From: Bacteroidota bacterium
GTDB taxonomy: Bacteria; Bacteroidota; Bacteroidia; Chitinophagales; Chitinophagaceae
DNA: 33,780 nt
Direction of reading: 5' to 3'
Assembly (NCBI GenBank): GCA_005789565.1
Contig: SXXL01000037.1
Location: 1 to 33,780, forward strand
In this document: positions 24,645-33,656 of the stretch, piece after piece
How the letters are laid out: the number at the start of each line of letters is the position of its first letter
Numbering within the stretch: position 1 is the first letter of the stretch
Made by a program: the position numbers and the translations under genes
The notes under the pieces: model-generated
Databases searched by the model: none
The model's input: only the letters and a program-made list of their open reading frames with translations
What the model was told of the DNA's origin: nothing

Positions 24645-27600
24645 TTATTGTGCCAACGAGATACGCACCTGAACGCCGCCTCGGGTGTTGGTGATCGGGA
24701 AGGCGCTGCTGATCTTGGGTATGTTCCGATTCTGCTCGAAGTAGAGTTTGAGGTTGATCCGGTTATTCAATACATAATCGATCGAAGGTGCCAGGCGGAT
24801 CACCCGCTGGCCACCGGTACCAAAAGAGGTTCCCTGATCCAATTTGCTGTTGGAGGTGGCATCGTCGCGTAAACTGAAATCCATCCGGATCGTTACGTCG
24901 TTGTCGAGCTTCATACCGTTCTTGCCGATCTTGAGATTCTGGAAGAAGGGCAATCCCTTTTTGCGCCAGTTGAAGGCGAACGTATACTCCGTACTCTGAT
25001 TCTCGGCCAATTGATAGTCGATCAAACTCAAACTGAGTTGCCGGCTCTTGCGCCATTCGAACCGAGTCGTGATCTGGTTGGTGAAGGTCATATCCAATTC
25101 GATCAAGGGTTCAAACGCTTCCTGAATCGTGATGTTCGGTACCAGGAAATACGGCACGAAGTTTCCGGTGAGCGTGTCGCGGAAATACGGGAAGCCCACC
25201 CGCAACGGATCGGTGAACAGCAGCGCCGTATTGAAGCTGTTCATGCTCAAGGAACTTCTGTATCCGTGTCGGATGGAAAAATTCGTGAAGATCTTATCCA
25301 ATCCGGGTAGTCGCGACAACCCGTTATAGGTCAACTTCCAGTTGGGCAATGGCAACAGGCCGGCGAAGGGATTGGATCGAAGGGAAGGATTATTATTCTG
25401 AACTGATTTCACGCGCAACGGATCTCGATCGGTGTATGCTGCCAGGAAGGCCGGGATCACGACATCTTGTGCGTACCGACCATAGCCCTTGAAATAGCCA
25501 TCCGCATCGGTTCCGGATTGATAGGGATTGATGGAAGCGAGCTTGCCGGAGATGAGGCGACGGTTGGATTCAAACTGTTTAAAGGTTTGGGAGACCTGAT
25601 TCGGATCAAACGGCTCGAACAGGGTTTGGAAGGAGATATAACTGATGTTGAAGGATCCCATCGCATAAGGGTTCAGCCGAGCCAGTCCCGCAAAACCTGT
25701 TGTGTCTTTGTACAACTCCGAATACTGTTTATCAAAGGTCTTGTCCAGGTTCAGGTCGATGTTGAAATCCCGCAGCGGCGTAATCTGAGCGGTCAGGTTC
25801 AATCGCTGGTTGTAGCGTTGCTGGATCATGGCACTGACCAGCGAGTCGCGCGAGAGCAATCCCTTCGCCCCGAACCGATTGATCCAACTCGTATCGGGCT
25901 GATACCCGAACAGATAGGCAAGCCCCGGCTGTCCGCTTCGAAGGTTCGTGCCGAACAATACCGTGCTGTCCATATAGCCCGGAAGGGAGGTACCAAAATC
26001 TTCGGTGTATTGAATACCCACCCGCTTGAGGGATGTGGCCAGTTTGGCCACGAATTTGGGAACGGCACCGACCTCCGGCAACGGCTTCATGGCCGGGGGT
26101 ATGCGGGGCTTTTTGATCTTACGTTTTTTGATGCGAACGATCTTTCCTTTTTTATTGCGGATGGTATCGTAGCGGAATTTCGGTCCATCGTCTGATGACC
26201 CCATCTCTGAATTAGTCTGTGGCCGTCCACCCGATTTATCGGCCTTGTCGCGATTGGATCTTTCGCCGCCCGACTTATCGCCTTTCTTATCCTGACTGCC
26301 GGTGGGATCAAAATCGGGCTCGTTCGATGATTCGCTCGACCCGGCATAGACCGCCCGCAGGAAACGTGACTTGTTGTACAGGTCCTCAAATTTCAACTCT
26401 CCGTTCAGCGTTCGAGTCTGTGTGTTACTAAGCGTATTGCCAAGGGGTTTGGCCAACAGCGAGGCGGTTATCCAATTATACTTGGTGTTGTAGCTGGCGC
26501 GCAACGAGGTCCAACTGAGCAGCGGGATCTTATTGGTCGGCACATTGTAATTCAGCGTCACGTCCTGAGCGTAATTGGTATTGCGCCCGCCTTTGAAGAA
26601 ATTCGAACGAACCGAATCTTTTTTGGCATCTGTATCAATGCGCCCGGCCGGTTCGTCGATGCGCGCATTGTTGGTGGCATTGAAATCGATGGAAATGGAC
26701 CGGGTCAGGTTCCACTGAAGAATATAGTAGCGATCGAACGTGAAAAATTTATTGTAGGTCTCCGGTACCCGGTACGGGCCGCCTCCGATGTTACGGGGAC
26801 GCGTCGCGCCGAACTGACGAAACACATCCGCCCGGATGCTGATCTGAGACGGAGCGTAGTTGAAATTGAAATCCTTCAGCCAGGCCAACCAGGGAGAATT
26901 CGATTTGATCCATTTTTTGAATGGCTCCACGGGTTGCACCTGCGGTGCAAAGCTGTATCCGAGGGCACCGCGGGTTCGACGCATCTCATCGCGCTCGATC
27001 AACGGATTGTGGCTGATGGTTTGGATATACGAATAATTGAGATCGAAATTGGTGAGTGACCAAAGCTTGGGTTTCTTATCGCCCACCCGCAACTTCTTGA
27101 CATTGGTAAAATTCAAGGTCTTGATGGTGGTGATGTCCTGTGCATCGTTGCGAATGGAATCGCGCTTGTCCGCCTCTGCCAGACGCAACTTTTCCTTCAG
27201 GATCAGATCGAGGTCGTACGGATCATATTCGGGCGTGCTGCTGCGGTGGCTGATGGCCGCATACATGGGCAGTTGAAGTCCCACCTGCTTGGGCAACAAC
27301 TTGCCCAACTCCAGATTCAGGGAAGCGTCTACGGTGTACACGTCCTCCCGGCTGCGCTCATTCACCCGTTGCTCCAAGGTTCCAAACCCGCGCGAACGAG
27401 CCGTTCCCGACAACGATAGTGTTCCAAGATCGGCCAGCTTGATGTCGGTTCGGGCCAACGCCGACCACCCCCCTTTCTCATCCAATTGTTGCAAGCGAAG
27501 TTCATTGAACCAGACCTCCGTACACATTGCTTCCTGCGTGGTGTTCTCCACCCCCAAAAGCATCCCCCGCACCTCGCCCAGGTTCGGATTGCCGACGATG

Positions 27601-30600
27601 GCATACGATCGACCATTGGGCATTGTTTCCCGGTAGTAACGGGAAGGCGAAATGCCCAGTTTATTTCGCCGCGTCTTGAGATCGGTCAGCTCCGCCAAGT
27701 CAAAATCCAAGTTGTTGTCGGCCGGCCAGATCTTCAAACTGTCCCGCTCCCCAAAAGGCGTGATCTGGAGTGGGATCTTGACTTCATAATAGTTACCGGA
27801 GAAATCATTTCCGATCCGCACCACGGCGTTCAGTTCCCCGAACTGAATGGGCTGGGCTCCTTGCACACTTTCGGCATGCATGAACATCGAAAGCCGGGCA
27901 TATTGCCGCATGTCGATGTTCATATTCTTGAAAATAGCGCGCGACTCATTCATGGGCAATCCGCATACCTGCATACTCACCGCCTGCTCATTCAAAAACA
28001 GGGCTACGTTATTGTTGCTGAGCTGCTGCTGCCGTTCGATGCCCGGCGGGATCCGGTATACGATCGGTTGACGCTGATCATTCTCTTCCACATTCACAGC
28101 CAGCACGTTCACATTCACCGGATCCGGCAAGGGGATGGGCAGAAAATTACCGGAGGTATCGATGTTGTTCCGATACTTTCTCCATTGGTTGCGGACCAAC
28201 TCCAATTTTCCGAAGCGTAACACCACCGAATCCTGAAAACCGGTCATGAACATTCGGATAAACCGGATCGACTTGAAATCCGGGATATTGCCCACTTTTC
28301 GGGAATACTGCTCTACCGGGATCCGGAACAGATACCACCGCTCGGTGCGGCTCTGTCCGTTGGCCAGTGTCACCGTTGGCGTTCGAACATCCGTGATGAA
28401 ATTGGATCCCACGGCCATGTTCGGGAGAATGTCTACCCGATACTGGAAATATTCCTCCACCTCGTTCATGGTGTTGTCGCGGTTCAACTCCTCGGCATCC
28501 GGGTATTGGGTGAAGGCATTGACGAATTGACTGTTATTATTCGCCACCGGAGAGTTTCCGTGTGGGTTATTGATATTCTTATAGCGTTGCAAGATGCCGG
28601 CCACGGGCGACTGATCGAACTGCTCATCCCGATAGGCTTTGAAATTGTCGCCGGACGGATCGTTCAGGGCTTGCTGATAGATCCGGGAGCCGGCACCGAA
28701 AGTTGTTTGTAGGGTGTTCAAGTAGGACTGAAACTTGGTCTTCTCATTGGCATCCGTCATCCCATCAAAACCCACATCCTGATACTGACGATCGTCGGGA
28801 ATGGTACTGAAGGCATTGGTCACCTGCAGTGGAATGGATGGCACTTTGCCCCAATTGGTGGAGCTGTCGACCCGGGCATTGTTGGTGGGAGTAGGCAATC
28901 CGTTCTCGTACTGACGTTTTCCATCCCGCAGAATATCCTCGGATATATTACCGAGGTTGAAGTACAATTGTCCGCCCAGCGGATTACCATTATTGGCCAG
29001 GTACGGATCCTGTAACCAGAATTCGATATACTCAATGTTGCCCGTCTCAAAGTCGATCTGATCGATGTTGCGCATCAGTCCGCCCCAAGCCTGACGCGGA
29101 TTCAGCAACCGGCCATTCGCATCCACCCGAGCGTTGCGTGTCTCAAAATTATACGGCCCCCGATCTTTCGGATAAAAGGCCAGGTCGAATGTAGTCAGCA
29201 GCCCTTCGCCAAATTGCGTACTTCTTCGAGGGAAGATCTCTTTTTGGAGAACCTGTCGGGTTTCGGGTCGAGACAATTCATCCAAACTGTTTTGCAGGGG
29301 ATTGTTCGGGTTGCGTCGCTCCTGCAATACGGGCTCGATGTTGTACCAGGCCAGTTTGGCTCGGTTGTATCCCGAACCCAGGTCATTGCTCAGGGCCGAC
29401 TCCTGGAACAAACCATTGTTTTGCGGGATGGAGGCCAATGTCCAACTGATCAGTGGAAAGCGCAGGTCGATGCCGGCACGCGATCCTTCAAAATCATCGA
29501 GGTAAACCTGTCCCGACCGATCCCTGGATCCATCCGTATTCGTTCCGTTGATCTGACGGGCATGCCCGGGTTGCAAGACTGCCGCCTCCGCATACGAAGT
29601 GATCGAGGAGGGGGCCTTGGTCGAGTAGAAAGGAAGTTTATCGAGCAATTTGGTCAGTCGCGGCACTTCGCTGTTGTAATCCAGGTCGAATCCGTACATG
29701 GTATTTCGGATCGGATCTTCGCCATACAATTGTTTGATGAAGAAGGGACGTTCACCCAGTCGCACCACCGTTCCACCCAGCGTGAGTTTCTTGCTGGCCA
29801 GATAATCCAACCGCAGACCGAGGAAATTGCGTTGCTGAAAACCGAAGGCCTGGTTATTCTCGTAATTGATGTTGACGGGCACGCCGGAGCTGATGATAGC
29901 CTGGTTGATCACGCGCAGCGTACCCAAGTCGTAGTTGATCTCATAGTCTACGTTCTCGACGAGTACTTGTCCCCCGGCCGTCACCGTCACCGACCCGCGG
30001 GGAATATTGAAGCCCAATTGATATTCGGCTGTACCGCCGTTGCCACCCATGCCCCCGGCACCGCCCATGCCACCGGCACCACCCATACCCGAAGATTTGG
30101 AACGTCCTACGATCTTGAATCGATTGAGGTTCGCATAGGTCTGTGCGATGGCCTTGATGGTATCGTAAAGCGGATAGTAGAGGTATTTATCGCGGACCGT
30201 AGCGTTGGGGTACACGTACTCGAGATCTCGTCCGAAGGGTTCCAATACCGGAAAGATCACCCGGCTTTGCTGAGAGATCACGGTGAATCCTTCAATGAAG
30301 TCAAAGACCCCGTCGGGTTGCGGATCGTTTTGATTGTTGAGTCGGTCGAGGTTTACCAACGAAATAATGGGCTGTCCCTTGAACGGATCCACCACATCGG
30401 TCGGCGGCAGATAACGTTTCTCCCCTAAGCTGGGTTCCTCGTAGAGCAGATCGAGGGTGAAGTCCTGGCGTTCCAGTTGACCAAATCCCACTGAGTACAC
30501 ATTCTTCATCATCAGTTTCCAGATGGGCAGGTTGGTGCGTTGGGAGGTTGCCTTCAATAATTTCAAAAACAGGATCCGCTGCGAATTACCGGTGGTATCC

Positions 30601-32030
30601 GGTGGCACATCCTGTGAAAACTCACCGACCTGAAAGACGCGTCCGTTGTACGTATACTGAAACGCCACTCCCAACACTTCATCGGGCTGTAGCGGCTGAT
30701 TCAGGGAAATGAATCCGATCTGCTTGTTGAAATAATAATCGGTGGGCTGGAGTTTGCGGGCGAAGGTTTTTTCGAAATCCTGCACCGGGGCCAATCCCAG
30801 GTTATTCAATTCATTTTGTGTGAGCGAGGAGTTCCGGTAATTGGGGTTCGTGGTCAGGATCCGATACAAGTTGTTGGCATCGTTGCGGGGAAGCACATCG
30901 CCCGAGCCGGTCAGCAGCGGACTGTACGGATTGCGCTCACCCAAATCCATGAACCCCACCACATCCCGTGTATCGGTGGTGCTGCCGTTTCGGTTGGTCA
31001 CCCAGACCTCCACGCGAAGGATCTGTACCCGGGAGTTCACGATGGGCAATTGCTTCATCGCAGCGTTGTAATTCTTGTAGAAATATTCTCCCAGCAGGAA
31101 GTGTCGGTTCTCATCGTATTCGTCTGCTTTGAGCGAGAACCGCTGGGCCGTGGTACCGCCCTGCAAACCCAGGCTTTGCCGTTGCGATTGCTGGTTGGCG
31201 AGCACCGTGGTCACAAATAATTTTCCGAATTGCAACTGGGTTTTGATCCCGAACAGCGATTGGGCCCCGGGAATCAGCGTTCCCTTCGACGCAAAGGAGG
31301 TATTTCCGGCCTGGAATTGTCGAATGATGTCATCGTCCTTTCCCTTGAAATCCAATTTCAGTTGATTCTCAAAATTGAAATTGGCCAAGGTGTTGTAATT
31401 GATCGGAAGTTTGAGTTTTTCTCCGATCTGGGCATCCATCTGCAATTGGGAGTTCATGTTGAAATCGAACCCGCCGTTGCGGCGCGCCCGTTCGGGCAGG
31501 GTGGGATTGGCGATGTTCTGTCCCTGATACCCTGCGAGAAAATCGACATAACCCGACGGCTTGATCTCGATCTTCACTTTTCCGTCGGCGCCGGTTCCCA
31601 TGATGCGGTTGAACCAATCGTTCGACATGCGGTATTGGGGCTTGTCGAGCCGCCGGTTCATGCTAAAAAGCAAGTCGGCCCGCTGGCGGAAATAATCGAT
31701 CTCATCCTTTCGACTCTGCCAACGACGATATTCCTCGGCGCTGAGGGAGGTGGTGGGACGATACGCCCGGCTCCCCACTTTTTCGCTCAGGAGGTATTGT
31801 CCGCTGATCGGATCAAACTCGATCCGCCGACGCAAGTACCCGGTATCTCGAAAATCAAAGGCATGGGCACGACGACTCAAACTGAGCGGATCGCCATAGC
31901 GATCGTATAAGGGAAATCGAAGCGAGTCGCGGCGCGTGGAATCGGACCGGATCTGTCCGGCTGCCTCCCCGAGGAAGAAGGCCCATAAAAAAGGCCCGAT
32001 GAAAAAAATATGTGCGGTCCGAAGCTTCAA
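24645..32030 (-). CDS. sprA: T9SS outer-membrane translocon SprA/Sov
   Basis: SprA is the giant (2461 residues here; family ~2300-2500) outer-membrane barrel through which type IX cargo leaves the cell. The start is TTG 32030 (MKLRTAHIFFIGPFLWAFFLGEAAGQ, signal peptide); no ATG exists between the ruvA stop and here. Recognisable features include GTGADGKVKIEIKPSGYVDFLAGY near 140-180, SFASKGTLIPGAQSLFGIK, DQIDFETGNIEYIEFWLQDPY and long stretches of barrel strands towards the C-terminus, as in SprA of Flavobacterium. Two local oddities are a Gly/Met repeat at ~645-665 and a very basic low-complexity segment at ~1907-1983. It follows ruvA by 25 bases on the same strand, a conserved neighbour in this phylum as I recall. 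Confidence 0.96.
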   Translation of the reverse strand: MKLRTAHIFFIGPFLWAFFLGEAAGQIRSDSTRRDSLRFPLYDRYGDPLSLSRRAHAFDFRDTGYLRRRIEFDPISGQYLLSEKVGSRAYRPTTSLSAEEYRRWQSRKDEIDYFRQRADLLFSMNRRLDKPQYRMSNDWFNRIMGTGADGKVKIEIKPSGYVDFLAGYQGQNIANPTLPERARRNGGFDFNMNSQLQMDAQIGEKLKLPINYNTLANFNFENQLKLDFKGKDDDIIRQFQAGNTSFASKGTLIPGAQSLFGIKTQLQFGKLFVTTVLANQQSQRQSLGLQGGTTAQRFSLKADEYDENRHFLLGEYFYKNYNAAMKQLPIVNSRVQILRVEVWVTNRNGSTTDTRDVVGFMDLGERNPYSPLLTGSGDVLPRNDANNLYRILTTNPNYRNSSLTQNELNNLGLAPVQDFEKTFARKLQPTDYYFNKQIGFISLNQPLQPDEVLGVAFQYTYNGRVFQVGEFSQDVPPDTTGNSQRILFLKLLKATSQRTNLPIWKLMMKNVYSVGFGQLERQDFTLDLLYEEPSLGEKRYLPPTDVVDPFKGQPIISLVNLDRLNNQNDPQPDGVFDFIEGFTVISQQSRVIFPVLEPFGRDLEYVYPNATVRDKYLYYPLYDTIKAIAQTYANLNRFKIVGRSKSSGMGGAGGMGGAGGMGGNGGTAEYQLGFNIPRGSVTVTAGGQVLVENVDYEINYDLGTLRVINQAIISSGVPVNINYENNQAFGFQQRNFLGLRLDYLASKKLTLGGTVVRLGERPFFIKQLYGEDPIRNTMYGFDLDYNSEVPRLTKLLDKLPFYSTKAPSSITSYAEAAVLQPGHARQINGTNTDGSRDRSGQVYLDDFEGSRAGIDLRFPLISWTLASIPQNNGLFQESALSNDLGSGYNRAKLAWYNIEPVLQERRNPNNPLQNSLDELSRPETRQVLQKEIFPRRSTQFGEGLLTTFDLAFYPKDRGPYNFETRNARVDANGRLLNPRQAWGGLMRNIDQIDFETGNIEYIEFWLQDPYLANNGNPLGGQLYFNLGNISEDILRDGKRQYENGLPTPTNNARVDSSTNWGKVPSIPLQVTNAFSTIPDDRQYQDVGFDGMTDANEKTKFQSYLNTLQTTFGAGSRIYQQALNDPSGDNFKAYRDEQFDQSPVAGILQRYKNINNPHGNSPVANNNSQFVNAFTQYPDAEELNRDNTMNEVEEYFQYRVDILPNMAVGSNFITDVRTPTVTLANGQSRTERWYLFRIPVEQYSRKVGNIPDFKSIRFIRMFMTGFQDSVVLRFGKLELVRNQWRKYRNNIDTSGNFLPIPLPDPVNVNVLAVNVEENDQRQPIVYRIPPGIERQQQLSNNNVALFLNEQAVSMQVCGLPMNESRAIFKNMNIDMRQYARLSMFMHAESVQGAQPIQFGELNAVVRIGNDFSGNYYEVKIPLQITPFGERDSLKIWPADNNLDFDLAELTDLKTRRNKLGISPSRYYRETMPNGRSYAIVGNPNLGEVRGMLLGVENTTQEAMCTEVWFNELRLQQLDEKGGWSALARTDIKLADLGTLSLSGTARSRGFGTLEQRVNERSREDVYTVDASLNLELGKLLPKQVGLQLPMYAAISHRSSTPEYDPYDLDLILKEKLRLAEADKRDSIRNDAQDITTIKTLNFTNVKKLRVGDKKPKLWSLTNFDLNYSYIQTISHNPLIERDEMRRTRGALGYSFAPQVQPVEPFKKWIKSNSPWLAWLKDFNFNYAPSQISIRADVFRQFGATRPRNIGGGPYRVPETYNKFFTFDRYYILQWNLTRSISIDFNATNNARIDEPAGRIDTDAKKDSVRSNFFKGGRNTNYAQDVTLNYNVPTNKIPLLSWTSLRASYNTKYNWITASLLAKPLGNTLSNTQTRTLNGELKFEDLYNKSRFLRAVYAGSSESSNEPDFDPTGSQDKKGDKSGGERSNRDKADKSGGRPQTNSEMGSSDDGPKFRYDTIRNKKGKIVRIKKRKIKKPRIPPAMKPLPEVGAVPKFVAKLATSLKRVGIQYTEDFGTSLPGYMDSTVLFGTNLRSGQPGLAYLFGYQPDTSWINRFGAKGLLSRDSLVSAMIQQRYNQRLNLTAQITPLRDFNIDLNLDKTFDKQYSELYKDTTGFAGLARLNPYAMGSFNISYISFQTLFEPFDPNQVSQTFKQFESNRRLISGKLASINPYQSGTDADGYFKGYGRYAQDVVIPAFLAAYTDRDPLRVKSVQNNNPSLRSNPFAGLLPLPNWKLTYNGLSRLPGLDKIFTNFSIRHGYRSSLSMNSFNTALLFTDPLRVGFPYFRDTLTGNFVPYFLVPNITIQEAFEPLIELDMTFTNQITTRFEWRKSRQLSLSLIDYQLAENQSTEYTFAFNWRKKGLPFFQNLKIGKNGMKLDNDVTIRMDFSLRDDATSNSKLDQGTSFGTGGQRVIRLAPSIDYVLNNRINLKLYFEQNRNIPKISSAFPITNTRGGVQVRISLAQ
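30036..30089 (-). repeat. 18-bp tandem repeat inside sprA encoding GMGGAG units
   Basis: Three copies of an 18-base unit, with Met codons at 30050, 30068 and 30086 (minus strand), encode GMGGAG GMGGAG GMGGNG at residues ~648-665. It is a slippage-prone in-frame repeat in a surface-loop-like position, next to the PRGSVTVTAGGQV strand. Confidence 0.85.
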
Positions 32031-32055
32031 AACACAGTCAGTTAGTTCAACCGCC

Positions 32056-32637
32056 TCACACCCCGCGGAGCGCTTTTTTGATCAGTGCCTCCACCGAGAT
32101 GTCGGGTTCTGCCTGACGTACCTTTTCAATGGCCTGAGAGGCCGTATTTCTAGGAATGCCGAGGGCGGTCAACGCCTCTAACGCATCTTGATGCAAAGTA
32201 TTGTGAATCAAGGGAGAAATATTTATTTCCGGAGCCCCCTTGCCGAGCTTGTCGCGCAGCTCCAAAACCAGGCGCTCGGCCGTCTTTTTTCCGATGCCCT
32301 TGACCTTCTCCAAACTCCGGACATCCCCCTGCACCAGGCAGCGCACCAGCTCGTTGGGAGGCATGTACGAAAGCATCATCCGGGCCGTGGCCGCCCCAAT
32401 GCCCGAGACCCCAATTAGATTTATAAACATCTCTTTTTCAGCAACTTCAGAAAATCCGTATAAGATATGGGCATCCTCCCGAACCACTAAGTGGGTGTAT
32501 ACCAATCCTTCCGCTTTGCCCTGAATGCCAGTATAGGTATGCAAGCTGATGTTCACTTCATAGCCCACACCACCCACGTCGAGGATGAGTTTGGTGGGAC
32601 TAACCTCCACGAAACGACCGCGTAAAAAAGCGAACAT
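32056..32637 (-). CDS. ruvA: Holliday junction branch-migration protein RuvA
   Basis: RuvA binds Holliday junctions and loads the RuvB motor. The 193-residue protein starts with ATG 32637 (MFAFLRGRFVEVSPTKLILDVGGVGYEV, the OB-fold opening). Two helix-hairpin-helix motifs follow: LIGVSGIGAATARMML (~72-88) and VKGIGKKTAERLVLEL (~108-123), and the C-terminal RuvB-contact domain III ends ISVEALIKKALRGV. Length and order are normal. A TATATTG box and a TTG at 19-base spacing lie directly upstream, four bases before the ATG. The partner ruvB is not in the window; sprA follows 25 bases after the stop. Confidence 0.96.
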   Translation of the reverse strand: MFAFLRGRFVEVSPTKLILDVGGVGYEVNISLHTYTGIQGKAEGLVYTHLVVREDAHILYGFSEVAEKEMFINLIGVSGIGAATARMMLSYMPPNELVRCLVQGDVRSLEKVKGIGKKTAERLVLELRDKLGKGAPEINISPLIHNTLHQDALEALTALGIPRNTASQAIEKVRQAEPDISVEALIKKALRGV

Positions 32638-32641
32638 AACG

Positions 32642-32670
32642 CAATATACCTACTGGGCTCGATTTAGCAA
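32642..32670 (-). promoter_or_regulatory. ruvA-sprA promoter, TTG / N19 / TATATTG
   Basis: On the minus strand TTG (32670-32668) is followed after 19 bases by TATATTG (32648-32642), a near match to the -33/-7 consensus, and ATG comes four bases later. This promoter would drive both ruvA and sprA. Confidence 0.55.
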
Positions 32671-32741
32671 TGATTGAACGTCAGCCATTTGTATGAACCC
32701 ACCCCCACTGAAAATAAATTGTTTAACTTTCATTGAAACGA

Positions 32742-33572
32742 ATGCATTATTACTCAGTGAAAAGATTTTTGCTATTAATTACGATTATTCTATCCAGCCT
32801 GTTGCTCCGGAGCCAGGCAATGGAAAAGCAGCTGAGGGAGGTCATTCAGCTTATTGTGCCCCGCGAAGGGGGAGGCAATGGGGCTGGGGTTGCCTGGCAC
32901 CCCATCCAAAAAAAATACTATGCAGCGATTGCGGGAAATACATCATACTCCTTGGGCGTGTACGATGTCAACGGCAAACTGACATCCCCCGATAAGCAAG
33001 AAACACTTTTCGATGTTCGAGGGATATGGTACAACCCAACCACCGAAAAGCTGCAGATGAATGGATACAAAGATTTTGGCTGGGCCGAATATCTTTTAAA
33101 TGCACAGGGACTACCCAGTTCTGTGCACAAATTGCAGGCTGGTATGAATCAACCAGATCTTCAATCGGCAGGAGCCTACGACTATAAAGAAAACTTGGTT
33201 TATTTTCTTAACGAGGTGGGTATGGTGGAGGTCTTTGAAGCCAATACAGCCAAATATCAAAGACAGTTTAGCCTCAAGTATTTGATTGAAGAAGGGAAGG
33301 GATCCTATGAGAACGACGTATTGAACGAATACACGTTCTACGACCAATACAACACAACCTTGGTATATACAGGATTGATGGGTGCAGAGCTGGGTGTTTT
33401 AAATATTTACACCGATCGAATCGAACTCTATAGTTTAAAAACAGGTTACCTAAAAGAAAAACTATTACTCCCTAAGGGCACAGCCACTCGCAATACGCTT
33501 AATTTTTCGTTTGCCAATGGAACCTATTTTCTTTTCGATCAAGATAAGCGTATTTGGCGTGGGTATAAATGA
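32742..33572 (+). CDS. Secreted protein of unknown function, possible beta-propeller
   Basis: The start is uncertain: TTG 32733, ATG 32742 (chosen) or GTG 32757, which would give MKRFLLLITIILSSLLLRSQA, the neatest signal peptide. From the ATG the protein has 276 residues. Four loosely repeated units, AGVAWHPIQKKYYAAIAG, RGIWYNPTTEKLQMNG, SAGAYDYKENLVYFLNE and LNFSFANGTYFLFDQD, suggest a small beta-propeller. No enzymatic motif is evident. Its DNA is clearly AT-richer than that of its neighbours, and codon use is correspondingly different, hinting at transfer or a recent insertion between ruvA and the gene at the edge. TAACTTTC at 32724-32731 might be a -7. Confidence 0.75.
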   Translation: MHYYSVKRFLLLITIILSSLLLRSQAMEKQLREVIQLIVPREGGGNGAGVAWHPIQKKYYAAIAGNTSYSLGVYDVNGKLTSPDKQETLFDVRGIWYNPTTEKLQMNGYKDFGWAEYLLNAQGLPSSVHKLQAGMNQPDLQSAGAYDYKENLVYFLNEVGMVEVFEANTAKYQRQFSLKYLIEEGKGSYENDVLNEYTFYDQYNTTLVYTGLMGAELGVLNIYTDRIELYSLKTGYLKEKLLLPKGTATRNTLNFSFANGTYFLFDQDKRIWRGYK

Positions 33573-33630
33573 GGAATAAGTAAGCAATTACTAGCCAATA
33601 GTAAAAGGTATTTCTCCCCCCTCATTTTCC

Positions 33631-33638
33631 TATTTTTG
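33631..33638 (+). promoter_or_regulatory. -7 box TATTTTTG before the edge gene
   Basis: TATTTTTG fits TAnnTTTG perfectly and lies 18 bases before the ATG at 33657. A TTT about 18 bases upstream may stand in for the -33. Confidence 0.5.
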
Positions 33639-33656
33639 CCCGGCTTAATTTACAGT

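Noticed and set aside
29214-30428. Long open frame (404 codons) on the plus strand inside sprA
   Set aside because: It is antisense to a well-recognised part of SprA and its predicted protein has no family features.
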